Counted from the first letter of the stretch, positions 1-6,682 are shown. The stretch is 13,566 bases of DNA from an uncultured Lachnospiraceae bacterium (GCA_958402795.1 CATXUX010000062.1:1-13566); one strand, 5' to 3'. The notes: a model not told the origin generated them from the sequence alone. Numbers and translations are program-made.

Positions 1-2
1 CG

Positions 3-992
3 GGAGACCTTGCCCAGCGCAAGGGCCGTATCGAGCGCCAGGGCAACCAGAATCCCCTTGTCCATGTGTACCGCTATGTGACCGAAGGAACCTTTGACGC
101 ATACCTCTGGCAGACGGTGGAGAACAAGCAGAAATTCATCAGCCAGATCATGACTTCTAAATCGCCGGTGCGCTCCTGCGATGATGTGGATGAAACAGCC
201 CTCAGTTTTGCCGAGATCAAGGCTCTGTGTGCCGGAGACCCCCGTATCAAAGAGCGTATGGATTTGGATGTGGAGGTATCCCGCTTGAAGCTGATGAAAG
301 CCGACCACCAGAGTAAGCAGTACCGCTTGGAGGATCAGTTGCTCAAATATTTCCCGGAGGAGATTGAAAAGCACAAGGGCTTTATCAAGGGCTTTGAATC
401 CGATCTGGAGGTTTTGGCAGCGCACCCGCACCCGGAGGACGGCTTTGCCGGTATGGAGATCCGTGGAGATTTGCTGACCGATAAGGAGAACGCCGGTGCA
501 GCCCTTTTGGATGCCTGCAAAGAGGTCAAAACCTCCGATCCGGTGCAGATCGGCAGCTACCGGGGCTATGCCATGTCCGTGGAATTTTCCGCTTGGAAAC
601 AGGAATATACGCTCCTGCTGAAAGGACAGATGACCCACAGGGCAACCCTTGGTACAGACCCTCGCGGAAATCTTACCCGTATCGACAATGCCCTCGCCCA
701 GATGCCGCAGCGTCTGGAAGCGGCAAAGGCCCAGCTGGATAACCTCTATCAGCAGCAGGCTGCCGCAAAGGAGGAAGTTGGGAAGCCATTCCTTTATGAA
801 GAAGAACTGAGAAGCAAAAACGCCCGTCTGGTAGAGCTGGATACCCTGCTCAACATCGACGGAAAGGGACCGGCACACGCTGAAGCTGTTGTTGCCAAAA
901 GCACACGGCCTTCGGTGCTGGATCATCTGAAACGCCCGGTGCCGCCCCGCAGTACCGACAAGAAACCAAAACAGCATGAGGAGGTGCGATAA
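3..992 (+). CDS. C-terminal part of a large SNF2-like helicase of the ICE backbone (5' end outside window)
   Basis: The frame is open from the left edge, so the true start lies upstream and the GTG at 66 is internal. The first residues, GDLAQRKGRIERQGNQNP, match helicase motif VI (Q-R-x-G-R-I-x-R-Q-G) of SNF2-type superfamily 2 ATPases. In Tn1549-like elements this motif lies near the end of a very large protein that joins methyltransferase-like and helicase domains; that full layout is known from the family and not seen here. The remaining roughly 300 residues are charged and mostly helical, and end in a basic proline-rich tail with RPSVLDHLK. A role in processing or protecting element DNA is inferred. 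The stop at 990-992 lies one base before the next gene, and that gene's ribosome site is inside this frame, so the two are probably translationally coupled. Confidence 0.85.
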   Translation, partial: GDLAQRKGRIERQGNQNPLVHVYRYVTEGTFDAYLWQTVENKQKFISQIMTSKSPVRSCDDVDETALSFAEIKALCAGDPRIKERMDLDVEVSRLKLMKADHQSKQYRLEDQLLKYFPEEIEKHKGFIKGFESDLEVLAAHPHPEDGFAGMEIRGDLLTDKENAGAALLDACKEVKTSDPVQIGSYRGYAMSVEFSAWKQEYTLLLKGQMTHRATLGTDPRGNLTRIDNALAQMPQRLEAAKAQLDNLYQQQAAAKEEVGKPFLYEEELRSKNARLVELDTLLNIDGKGPAHAEAVVAKSTRPSVLDHLKRPVPPRSTDKKPKQHEEVR

Positions 993-993
993 C

Positions 994-1812
994 ATGAATA
1001 CTAACGATTTGAATACGGCTCTTTATGAAAAGATGGCCGCTGAGCAGGACAAATACAGGGACTGGCTGAAAAGCCAGCCTCCGGAAGAAATCCTGCACCA
1101 CACTTATGAGTACACCATCCGTGAGGACATCGTGATGGCGATGGAGGAACTGGAGCTGACCAACGCTCAGGTACAGGCGCTTTTGGAATCTCCTTCGCCG
1201 CTGGAAGATGTGTACCGCTATTTTGAAAAGCTGGAGACCGGCTATATGGATGTGATCCGGGACAGTATTGAGAACCGTGCCGACGATGTGTGCAGAGCTA
1301 AAGAGGAACTGCGAACAACACCGGTCTATCCCCACTCTGCCGCCTATGCGAGAGAACATAGGGAACTGGAGCAGTACCGGGTTTCCAACAATGCAAATCT
1401 CCAATGCAAGGAGTCCATTGAAGCGGCGGTGCGGGAACACTTCGACGGAATGTATCTCAGTCACGATGCGGCAAAGGGTGTGATCGAGACCTATGGCATG
1501 GAGCGTGTGGCGCTGGTCCTTGCCAACACCGTCCAGCTTCAGGACTGGGATGGGCGTTACTCCCGACGCAATAAGGAATGGGCCAAGACCATTCCCAACG
1601 ATAATCCCGAAACCGTCCGTTGTGGTTATGTCCTGAACAGCCACCCTGCTGTGCTGGATGGCTTTATTGATCTGGTGCGAGAAGAACAGCAGCGCAGCCG
1701 TACTCAGGGAGAAAAGATACAACCGTCCCGCCCCTCTGTACGGGATAAGCTCAAGCAGGAACTGCCTGCCCATAAGCCTGCCGCCCCGAAGAAACGGGAG
1801 CCAGAACGATAA
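994..1812 (+). CDS. DUF3848/DUF3849 domain protein of the ICE backbone
   Basis: The product has 272 residues and its function is unknown. Residues 1 to about 97 resemble DUF3848 (ELTNAQVQALLESPSPLEDVYRYF, then ETGYM). Residues of about 110-235 resemble DUF3849: HSAAYAREHRELEQYR, IEAAVREHFDG, ERVALVLANTVQ, then NKEWAK and SHPAVLD. These domains occur mainly in conjugative elements of Clostridia. The ATG at 994 is chosen over the ATG at 976 because GAGGAGGT at 979-986 sits seven bases before it and lies downstream of the earlier ATG. The protein ends in a basic tail with RPSVRDKLK, nearly the same as the tail motif of the upstream helicase. It lies in an operon between the helicase and mobC genes, with gaps of one and two bases. 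No catalytic motif is seen. Confidence 0.85.
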   Translation: MNTNDLNTALYEKMAAEQDKYRDWLKSQPPEEILHHTYEYTIREDIVMAMEELELTNAQVQALLESPSPLEDVYRYFEKLETGYMDVIRDSIENRADDVCRAKEELRTTPVYPHSAAYAREHRELEQYRVSNNANLQCKESIEAAVREHFDGMYLSHDAAKGVIETYGMERVALVLANTVQLQDWDGRYSRRNKEWAKTIPNDNPETVRCGYVLNSHPAVLDGFIDLVREEQQRSRTQGEKIQPSRPSVRDKLKQELPAHKPAAPKKREPER

Positions 1813-1814
1813 CC

Positions 1815-2153
1815 ATGGCAAAGCGTAAGCGGGATGTTCCGGTTTTGTTTTGGGTGTCCGCAGAGGAACTGGAGCTGATCCATCAAAAGATGCAGCAATA
1901 CGGGACAGAAAATTTGAGTGCTTATCTGCGAAAAATGGCACTGGATGGGTATGTGGTCAAACTGGATCTGCCGGAGCTGAAAGAGCTGGTCTCCCTAATG
2001 CGCCGAAGCAGCAACAACTTGAATCAGCTGACCCGCAAAGTGCATGAGACGGGGCGGGTTTATGATGCTGACTTGGAGGATATATCCCAGCGGCAGGAAC
2101 AGTTATGGGAAGGTGTGAGGGAAATTCTTACCCAGCTTTCTAAACTTTCATAA
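1815..2153 (+). CDS. mobC: MobC-family relaxosome accessory protein
   Basis: The product has 112 residues. The N-terminal part (about 5-45) has the basic start, the beta-strand VPVLFWVSAEEL and helices expected of a ribbon-helix-helix DNA-binding fold. Residues 62-80 carry RRSSNNLNQLTRKVHETG, the conserved asparagine-rich stretch of the MobC family. MobC proteins bind oriT DNA and help the relaxase reach the nick site. The gene starts two bases after the DUF3849 stop, so it is probably translated by coupling. It is the last gene of its operon, since a strong terminator follows at 2174. The relaxase is almost 3 kb downstream, farther than is usual for this pair. Confident at family level. Confidence 0.88.
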   Translation: MAKRKRDVPVLFWVSAEELELIHQKMQQYGTENLSAYLRKMALDGYVVKLDLPELKELVSLMRRSSNNLNQLTRKVHETGRVYDADLEDISQRQEQLWEGVREILTQLSKLS

Positions 2154-2173
2154 CAGGGATAGATACTCCGTTT

Positions 2174-2226
2174 GCGGAGGGAGGAACGGCGTTTCTTCGC
2201 CGCACCTCCCTCCGCTTTTTCTTTTT
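2174..2226 (+). terminator. Rho-independent terminator after mobC
   Basis: A perfect 11-bp stem GCGGAGGGAGG / CCTCCCTCCGC (2174-2184 and 2205-2215) encloses an inner GGCG/CGCC stem with a TTTCTT loop. It is followed directly by TTTTTCTTTTT. This closes the helicase-DUF3849-mobC operon. Confidence 0.92.
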
Positions 2227-2236
2227 GCTGGTATCC

Positions 2237-2265
2237 TTGTCTTTTGCCTGTCCGTACCGGATAAT
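2237..2265 (+). promoter_or_regulatory. Candidate sigma-A promoter for the 2306-2904 gene pair
   Basis: TTGTCT (2237-2242), a 17-bp spacer and GATAAT (2260-2265) lie just after the mobC terminator and about 40 bases before the next start codon. The -10 box differs from consensus at one position and the -35 box at two. Confidence 0.55.
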
Positions 2266-2305
2266 ATGAATAGAATAAGAAGTGTAGCAAAGGAGTGGAA
2301 AACAG

Positions 2306-2608
2306 ATGCTGACCTTTGAAAAAGTGTTGGAGATTTTTGCGGACTACCTGGCCGCAGACGAGACCATCGAAGTTTATATCAGCCGTCACGGATGTGTAAG
2401 GGTTGAATTTGACCAAGACTTTCACTATTGCACCGGCGAGGTGTGCCATACTCCCAAGGAATTGTTCGACCTCTTAGCCGATGATTACCGGACTTATCTG
2501 GAGATTGAACTGACCAAAGGCAGACGGGAGTTGACGGAAGATGATGTAAAAGAAGCGGATACCCTGTTCAAACGGTATCTGGACCGCTGGAAGGAGGAAC
2601 TGGAATGA
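2306..2608 (+). CDS. Unrecognised acidic 100-residue ICE protein
   Basis: The ATG follows AAAGGAG (2289-2295). The product is strongly acidic, apparently soluble and mostly helical, with no signal peptide or membrane segment. Two short blocks stand out: VRVEFDQDFHYC in a probable beta-strand region near residues 31-42, and a C-terminal charged helix ELTEDDVKEADTLFKRYLDRW. I cannot assign a function. Small proteins of this kind lie upstream of CD1845-type genes in Clostridial conjugative elements, which supports a backbone role. Its stop overlaps the start of the next gene by four bases (ATGA at 2605), so the two are cotranscribed and probably coupled. Confidence 0.75.
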   Translation: MLTFEKVLEIFADYLAADETIEVYISRHGCVRVEFDQDFHYCTGEVCHTPKELFDLLADDYRTYLEIELTKGRRELTEDDVKEADTLFKRYLDRWKEELE

Positions 2609-2904
2609 AGATTTTGAAATACCTGCTGATGATCGTAACTGCACCGGTCATTTTGGTGCTGACGCTTTTTGTCTGGCTCTGCACGGGGCTGATCTACATA
2701 TCTGGTCTGGTGCTTGGTCTGCTCAGCATGGTAATTGGTCTGCTTGGTGTGGCTGTGCTTATTACCTATTCCCCGCAGAATGGTGTGATTTTGCTGGTTA
2801 TGGCATTTTTGATTAGCCCCATGGGTCTGCCGCTGGCTGCAATCTGGCTGCTGGGCAAGGTGCAGAGTTTGAAATTTGCCATTCAGGATTGGGTTTATGG
2901 ATAA
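2605..2904 (+). CDS. CD1845-family small membrane protein
   Basis: The product has 99 residues and three hydrophobic stretches (about 5-30, 31-55 and 60-85). The sequence matches my memory of the CD1845 family of conjugative-element membrane proteins, mainly through GVAVLITYSPQNGVILLV, LISPMGLPLAAIWLLG and the C-terminal AIQDWVYG. The function is unknown; a place in the membrane near the transfer machinery is a guess from context. The start is fixed by the ATGA overlap with the upstream gene. It is the last backbone gene before the AT-rich AbiEi/nuclease block. Confidence 0.85.
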   Translation: MKILKYLLMIVTAPVILVLTLFVWLCTGLIYISGLVLGLLSMVIGLLGVAVLITYSPQNGVILLVMAFLISPMGLPLAAIWLLGKVQSLKFAIQDWVYG

Positions 2905-2975
2905 AAAATACGCAAAGCCACAAAATGCCAAACACCGTCTGTTAAATTTGGGAAGAGGAACTATATATCCACGAC

Positions 2976-3010
2976 TTTACTTTTGAACTAATATCGCGTA
3001 TAATATTAGT
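2976..3010 (+). promoter_or_regulatory. Promoter with overlapping palindromic operator for the AbiEi-type gene
   Basis: The -35 box TTTACT (2976-2981) and a perfect -10 box TATAAT (2999-3004) are separated by 17 bp. A perfect 8-bp inverted repeat, ACTAATAT (2987-2994) and ATATTAGT (3003-3010), straddles the -10 box. A protein bound there would block polymerase. AbiEi proteins are known to repress their own promoter through inverted repeats, so autoregulation is the natural reading. Confidence 0.75.
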
Positions 3011-3025
3011 GCGAAAGGAAGTGAT

Positions 3026-3622
3026 ATGATGGGACAATTTGAACAGCTGGATCAGATGCTAACAGCACAAGAAGGAATGCTACGAACATCACAGGTCGTA
3101 TCTTCTGGAATTTCAAAGCCGGTATTTTATGATTATGTGCGTTCACGAGATTTGGATAGAGTCGCACATGGGATTTATCTGTCCAAAGATTCCTGGGTGG
3201 ATGCCATGTATCTGCTTCATTTGCGATTTGAACAAGCAGTATTTTCACATGAAACAGCTTTATTTTTTCACGATCTGACAGACCGTGAGCCAATAGAATA
3301 TACAGTTACGGTCAAAACTGGATGCAATCCAAGCAAAATGAAAGCAGAAGGCATTCAAGTTTTTACGATTAAAGCAGACTTACATGATGTAGGACTTACA
3401 ACAGCGAAAACTCCGTTCGGGCATACTGTGCCGGTTTATGATATGGAGCGGACGATCTGTGATTTGCTCAGAAGCCGCAGCAGAATTGAAATTCAGACCT
3501 TTCAGGGAGCGCTAAAATCTTATGCCCGTAGAAAAGATAAGAACCTGCGTGCTTTAATGCAATATGCTGGGATGTTCAAGGTGGAAAAAATTTTACGACA
3601 GTATTTGGAGGTACTTTTATAA
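3026..3622 (+). CDS. AbiEi-family type IV antitoxin / transcriptional repressor (orphan)
   Basis: The 198-residue length is normal for the family. Residues of about 5-60 look like the N-terminal winged helix (LRTSQVVSSGISKPVFYDYV, then LDRVAHGIYLS). The family block FSHETALFFHDLTDREP follows at about 74-90, and the C-terminal part carries VYDMERTICDLLR. In AbiE systems AbiEi represses the operon and counteracts AbiEii, a nucleotidyltransferase toxin. Here no AbiEii gene follows: the next 174 bases hold only a short open stretch, and the next gene is a different nuclease. The ribosome site GGAAG precedes two adjacent ATGs (3026 and 3029), and the second has the better spacing. The gene is more AT-rich than the backbone, which suggests transfer. 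Confidence 0.82.
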   Translation: MMGQFEQLDQMLTAQEGMLRTSQVVSSGISKPVFYDYVRSRDLDRVAHGIYLSKDSWVDAMYLLHLRFEQAVFSHETALFFHDLTDREPIEYTVTVKTGCNPSKMKAEGIQVFTIKADLHDVGLTTAKTPFGHTVPVYDMERTICDLLRSRSRIEIQTFQGALKSYARRKDKNLRALMQYAGMFKVEKILRQYLEVLL

Positions 3623-3644
3623 TAAAAATAGAAAGACAGATTGA

Positions 3645-3761
3645 AGTCATTGTTACTCAGAAAAAGAGTCGAAAGAGATTTTAATTGAAGATTTTGCAGA
3701 AAAATTGCAAAATCAATCCATAAATATTGATTTGAGAGTTTTTATTGATTCCGTGGTATAA
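3645..3761 (+). pseudogene. Possible remnant of a coding region between the AbiEi-type and nuclease genes
   Basis: A 38-codon open stretch reads ...KEILIEDFAEKLQNQSIN... and ends at a TAA inside the next promoter. It lacks a ribosome site and a good start codon. Composition and residue pattern look protein-like, so it may be what is left of a deleted partner gene. It shows no AbiEii motif that I recognise. It could also be chance. Confidence 0.22.
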
Positions 3762-3762
3762 T
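3732..3762 (+). promoter_or_regulatory. Extended -10 promoter for the DUF1016 nuclease gene
   Basis: TATAAT (3757-3762) is preceded by TGG, an extended -10 element. TTGAGA (3732-3737) is a near-consensus -35 box at 19 bp. The nuclease gene therefore has its own promoter and need not depend on AbiEi readthrough. Confidence 0.65.
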
Positions 3763-3796
3763 ATTTTAATAGCATCCACAGTAAGGAGAGTACAAA

Positions 3797-4816
3797 ATGG
3801 ATAACAATTTGCAAATAAATCAAAATGCAGAACAGACCTATCATTCCATTCGCCAGTCTATTGTATCAGCACAGCATAGGTTAAGTGCTGCGGTGAACTC
3901 CACAATGGTAATAACTTATTGGGAGATTGGGGAACAGATTTATAAAGCGTGTGGAGAAAATGACAGAGCAGAATATGGAAAGAAGCTGCTTCAGTATTTA
4001 TCTGAACAGCTAACAGCAGAATTTGGGAAGGGATTTAGCGTACAAGGACTGCGTAATATGAGGCAATTTTATTGCACCTTTCCAAATCGCTCCACACTGT
4101 GGAGCGAATTAAGTTGGTCACATTACCGCCTTCTGATGCGTGTACCAGATGAGCAGGCACGAACCTTTTATATGGAGGAATGTGTAAAGTCTGCGTGGAG
4201 CGTCCGGCAGTTAGAACGGCAGATCAACACGATGTACTATCAGAGAATTTTAGCAAGCCAGGACAAAGCAGCTGTTTCAAAAGAAATTCAAACAACAGAA
4301 CCGAAACCTGAATATGAAAAAATAATCAAAGATCCTTATGTGATGGAATTTTTGCAGATTCAGCCAGATACCCATGTGTATGAGGGTGAACTGGAACAGG
4401 CATTGATAGACCACCTTCAGCATTTTCTTCTGGAACTGGGGCGAGGATTTTCTTTTGTAGCACGGCAAAAGCGGTTTACGCTGGATGGACAGGATTTTTT
4501 CATCGACTTAGTATTTTACAATTACATTTTGAAATGCTTTGTTCTGATTGATTTGAAGATGGGAAAACTGACCCATCAGGATCTGGGACAAATGCAGATG
4601 TATGTGAACTATTATACTCGTGAAATGATGAATGAGGGAGATTCACAGCCTATCGGTATTGTTCTTTGTGCAGACAAAGGCGACTCCATCGTAAAGTACA
4701 CGCTGCCGGAAGATAATCACCAGATATTTGCATCAAAATATTTTACTTATCTGCCGACAGAAGAAGAATTAAAGCATGAATTAAATTTGGACGATTTTTA
4801 TAAGCTGGAAGAATGA
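3797..4816 (+). CDS. DUF1016/YhcG-type PD-(D/E)XK nuclease
   Basis: The product has 339 residues, typical for YhcG proteins. Residues of about 12-150 form the helical DUF1016 N-terminal region, with ITYWEIGEQIY, FGKGFSVQGLRNMRQFY and LSWSHYRLLMRV. The C-terminal half is the nuclease fold: GRGFSFVARQKRF, the acidic DFFIDLVFYN (D237), then FVLIDLKMGK with D252-x-K254, and GQMQMYVNYY. The usual E-x-K is D-x-K here, which still fits the D-(D/E)XK pattern. YhcG proteins are presumed DNases, often found near restriction-modification or other defence genes. Substrate and partners are unknown. The start follows AAGGAG at 3783-3788. It shares its AT-rich composition with the AbiEi-type gene and is followed one base later by a zinc-ribbon gene, which suggests a cargo unit. 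Confidence 0.88.
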   Translation: MDNNLQINQNAEQTYHSIRQSIVSAQHRLSAAVNSTMVITYWEIGEQIYKACGENDRAEYGKKLLQYLSEQLTAEFGKGFSVQGLRNMRQFYCTFPNRSTLWSELSWSHYRLLMRVPDEQARTFYMEECVKSAWSVRQLERQINTMYYQRILASQDKAAVSKEIQTTEPKPEYEKIIKDPYVMEFLQIQPDTHVYEGELEQALIDHLQHFLLELGRGFSFVARQKRFTLDGQDFFIDLVFYNYILKCFVLIDLKMGKLTHQDLGQMQMYVNYYTREMMNEGDSQPIGIVLCADKGDSIVKYTLPEDNHQIFASKYFTYLPTEEELKHELNLDDFYKLEE

Positions 4817-4817
4817 T

Positions 4818-5027
4818 ATGGGTGCTAACAACAAAATCTGTCCGAATTGTGGCAGGAAAATGAAACAGCAGTTTATTGGTTTGCAGCATTGTAAATGCGG
4901 TATGAGTTGGAAAAAGGATGAAGGCTTTTTTGAAAGAACACCAAACATGGTCTTTGCACTGGAAAGGCAAACGATCGGCAAAAAAGTAAAACAGATTCCT
5001 GTCATAAGATACAAAATAGAAAATTAA
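4818..5027 (+). CDS. Small zinc-ribbon protein
   Basis: The product has 69 residues. Four cysteines in two pairs, CPNC (8 and 11) and CKC (25 and 27), with H24 beside the second pair, indicate one zinc site. The second half is basic (ERQTIGKKVKQIPVIRYK), which suits nucleic-acid or protein binding. I recall similar proteins (QFIGLQHCKCGMSWKK) in Clostridial mobile elements but know no function. The gene starts one base after the nuclease stop, with GGAAGA as ribosome site inside the nuclease end, so it is probably cotranslated with it. It may be a nuclease partner or an unrelated backbone gene. A terminator follows at 5034. Confidence 0.75.
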   Translation: MGANNKICPNCGRKMKQQFIGLQHCKCGMSWKKDEGFFERTPNMVFALERQTIGKKVKQIPVIRYKIEN

Positions 5028-5033
5028 CACAAG

Positions 5034-5064
5034 ACGGTCTGCTACGGCAGGCCGTTTTCTTTTT
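5034..5064 (+). terminator. Rho-independent terminator before the relaxase gene
   Basis: A 9-bp stem ACGGTCTGC / GCAGGCCGT with one T-G wobble closes on a C(TACG)G tetraloop, an especially stable type. It is followed by TTTCTTTTT. It ends the nuclease/zinc-ribbon transcript and sits only 20 bases before the relaxase start codon. Confidence 0.88.
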
Positions 5065-5072
5065 CGGGAAGG

Positions 5073-5083
5073 AGGTCTGACCT
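5073..5083 (+). promoter_or_regulatory. Palindrome overlapping the relaxase ribosome site
   Basis: AGGTCTGACCT is a perfect odd palindrome directly before the ATG. It includes the end of the ribosome site GGAGG (5071-5075). It could be a protein site or only a chance effect of a strong ribosome site. A similar arrangement, GGAGGT-AC-ACCT-ATG, recurs at 12256. Confidence 0.35.
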
Positions 5084-6496
5084 ATGGCAACCACAAGAAT
5101 CATGCCGCTTCATGTCGGCAAGGGCCGCACAGAAAGTCGGGCGATCAGTGACAACATCGACTATGTGGCCAATCCAAAGAAAACAGATAACGGCAGGCTC
5201 ATTACCGGCTATGCGTGTGACAGTCGGACTGCGGATGCGGAGTTCCTTCTGGCAAAGCGGCAGTACATTGCCGCGACCGGACGAGTGCGAGGTGCGGATG
5301 ATGTGATTGCCTATCATGTGCGCCAGTCGTTCCGCCCCGGTGAGATCACACCGGAGGAAGCCAATCGGCTGGGCGTAGAATTTGCCAAGCGTTTTACCAA
5401 AGGCAATCATGCCTTTGTGGTCTGCACTCACATAGACAAGTCGCACATTCATAATCACATTATCTGGTCATCGGTCAGCTTAGAATATGACCGGAAATTC
5501 CGAAACTTTTGGGGCAGCACCAAGGCAGTCCGACAGTTAAGTGACACCATCTGCGTCGAAAACGGACTGTCCATTGTGGAGAATCCGAACCCTCACGGAA
5601 AGAGCTATAACAAATGGCTGGGCGATCAGGCAAAGCCCTCTCACCGAGAGCTGCTTCGTGTGACGATTGACAACGCATTATCACAAAGTCCTACTGACTT
5701 TGAGGCGTTGCTGAAGCTGCTGCAAGAGTCCGGCTGTGAAGTATCAAAACGCGGAAAATCGTATCGCCTGAAGCTCCCCGGTTGGGAAAAAGCCGCCCGT
5801 ATGGACAGCCTGGGCGAAGGATATGGATTGGAAGATTTGCAGGCGGTTCTCTCCGGGAAGAAAGCGCATACCCCACGAAAGAAAGTGGTCGCACAGGCAG
5901 AGCCGCCGAAGGTCAATCTGCTGGTGGATATTCAGGCAAAATTGCAGGCAGGAAAAGGTGCTGGCTATGCTCGATGGGCCAAGGTTTTCAATCTGAAACA
6001 AATGGCACAGACCATGAATTACTTGTCAGAGCATAACCTGCTGAAGTATGCGGTTTTGGAAGAAAAGGCTGCGGCTGCCACGGCACATCACAATGAGCTT
6101 TCGGCGCAGATCAAAGCGGCTGAAAAGCGCATGGCAGAGATTGCTGTTCTGCGTACTCACATCGTAAATTATGCCAAGACCCGTGAGGTCTATGTGGCAT
6201 ACCGCAAGGCAGGCTACTCTAAGAAATTCCGGGAGGAGCATGAGGAAGAAATTCTGCTCCACCAGGCTGCCAAGAATGCCTTTGATGAGATGGGAGTCAA
6301 GAAGCTGCCCAAGGTCAAAGAGTTGCAGACAGAGTACGCGAAATTGCTGGAAGAAAAGAAAAAGACCTATGCCGAGTACCGGCGTTCCCGTGAGGAAATG
6401 CGGGAGCTTTTAACGGCAAAGGCCAATGTAGATCGAGTGCTGAAAATGGAGGTAGAACAGGATGTTGAAAAAGAAAAAGACCACGGCCAGCGGTAA
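5084..6496 (+). CDS. MOBP-type conjugative relaxase (MobA/VirD2 family)
   Basis: The product has 470 residues. The relaxase domain covers about 1-270. Y27 in NIDYVANPKKT is the likely catalytic tyrosine that attacks the nick site and stays linked to the 5' end. The metal-binding motif is HIDKSHIHNH (H116, H121, H123, H125). The block NKWLGDQAKPSHRELLR and a basic region follow. Residues of about 325-460 are rich in A, E and K and probably form a long coiled coil, as in other Tn1549-type relaxases. With MobC it would nick oriT and guide the strand to the transfer channel. The start has an excellent AGGAGG site. A terminator lies just upstream and no promoter is obvious in the 20 bases between, so expression may depend on readthrough. 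Confidence 0.93.
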   Translation: MATTRIMPLHVGKGRTESRAISDNIDYVANPKKTDNGRLITGYACDSRTADAEFLLAKRQYIAATGRVRGADDVIAYHVRQSFRPGEITPEEANRLGVEFAKRFTKGNHAFVVCTHIDKSHIHNHIIWSSVSLEYDRKFRNFWGSTKAVRQLSDTICVENGLSIVENPNPHGKSYNKWLGDQAKPSHRELLRVTIDNALSQSPTDFEALLKLLQESGCEVSKRGKSYRLKLPGWEKAARMDSLGEGYGLEDLQAVLSGKKAHTPRKKVVAQAEPPKVNLLVDIQAKLQAGKGAGYARWAKVFNLKQMAQTMNYLSEHNLLKYAVLEEKAAAATAHHNELSAQIKAAEKRMAEIAVLRTHIVNYAKTREVYVAYRKAGYSKKFREEHEEEILLHQAAKNAFDEMGVKKLPKVKELQTEYAKLLEEKKKTYAEYRRSREEMRELLTAKANVDRVLKMEVEQDVEKEKDHGQR

Positions 6497-6680
6497 GCTG
6501 GTCCTGGTCAAAAGCGTTCGCAGAACGCGCAGCCACAGAATGAAATTCTGTGTTCAAAGGGGCTTGGGGGCGCTGCCCTCAACAAGCAAGCGGAGAGGAA
6601 AATCACGGAGGGATTTTCTTCTCTGCGGGCCTGTGTGTATTAACACAGGCATTGCTTGCCTCTTTTTACCCGGAAATGAA
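6497..6680 (+). other. Cluster of five hairpins after the relaxase (candidate oriT or structured RNA)
   Basis: No gene is supported here. Five stems follow one another. A: GCGTTC/GAACGC (6514-6528). B: CACAGAAT/ATTCTGTG (6534-6552). C: GCTTG with inner GGGGC, paired to GCCCT and CAAGC (6562-6587). D: a 15-bp stem with two wobbles (6590-6604 with 6612-6626). E: GCCTGTGT/ACACAGGC (6629-6650). GCAAGC (6586-6591) can also pair with GCTTGC (6654-6659), closing D and E in a three-way junction. CTTTTT follows at about 6662-6667. I recall similar hairpins after relaxase genes of related elements. Origin of transfer, structured RNA and compound terminator are all possible. Confidence 0.5.
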
Positions 6681-6682
6681 AG

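Noticed and set aside
66..68. GTG as the start of the first gene
   Set aside because: The frame is open to the window edge and encodes helicase motif VI upstream of this codon, so it is internal.
850..1941. Long reverse-strand open frame of 363 codons opposite the helicase, DUF3849 and mobC genes
   Set aside because: The opposite strand carries three recognisable genes in a tight operon with good ribosome sites. The reverse product shows no known motif and looks like an antisense shadow.
6497..6680. CRISPR array or tandem repeat reading of the hairpin cluster
   Set aside because: The stems differ in sequence and length, with no repeated unit or regular spacer.
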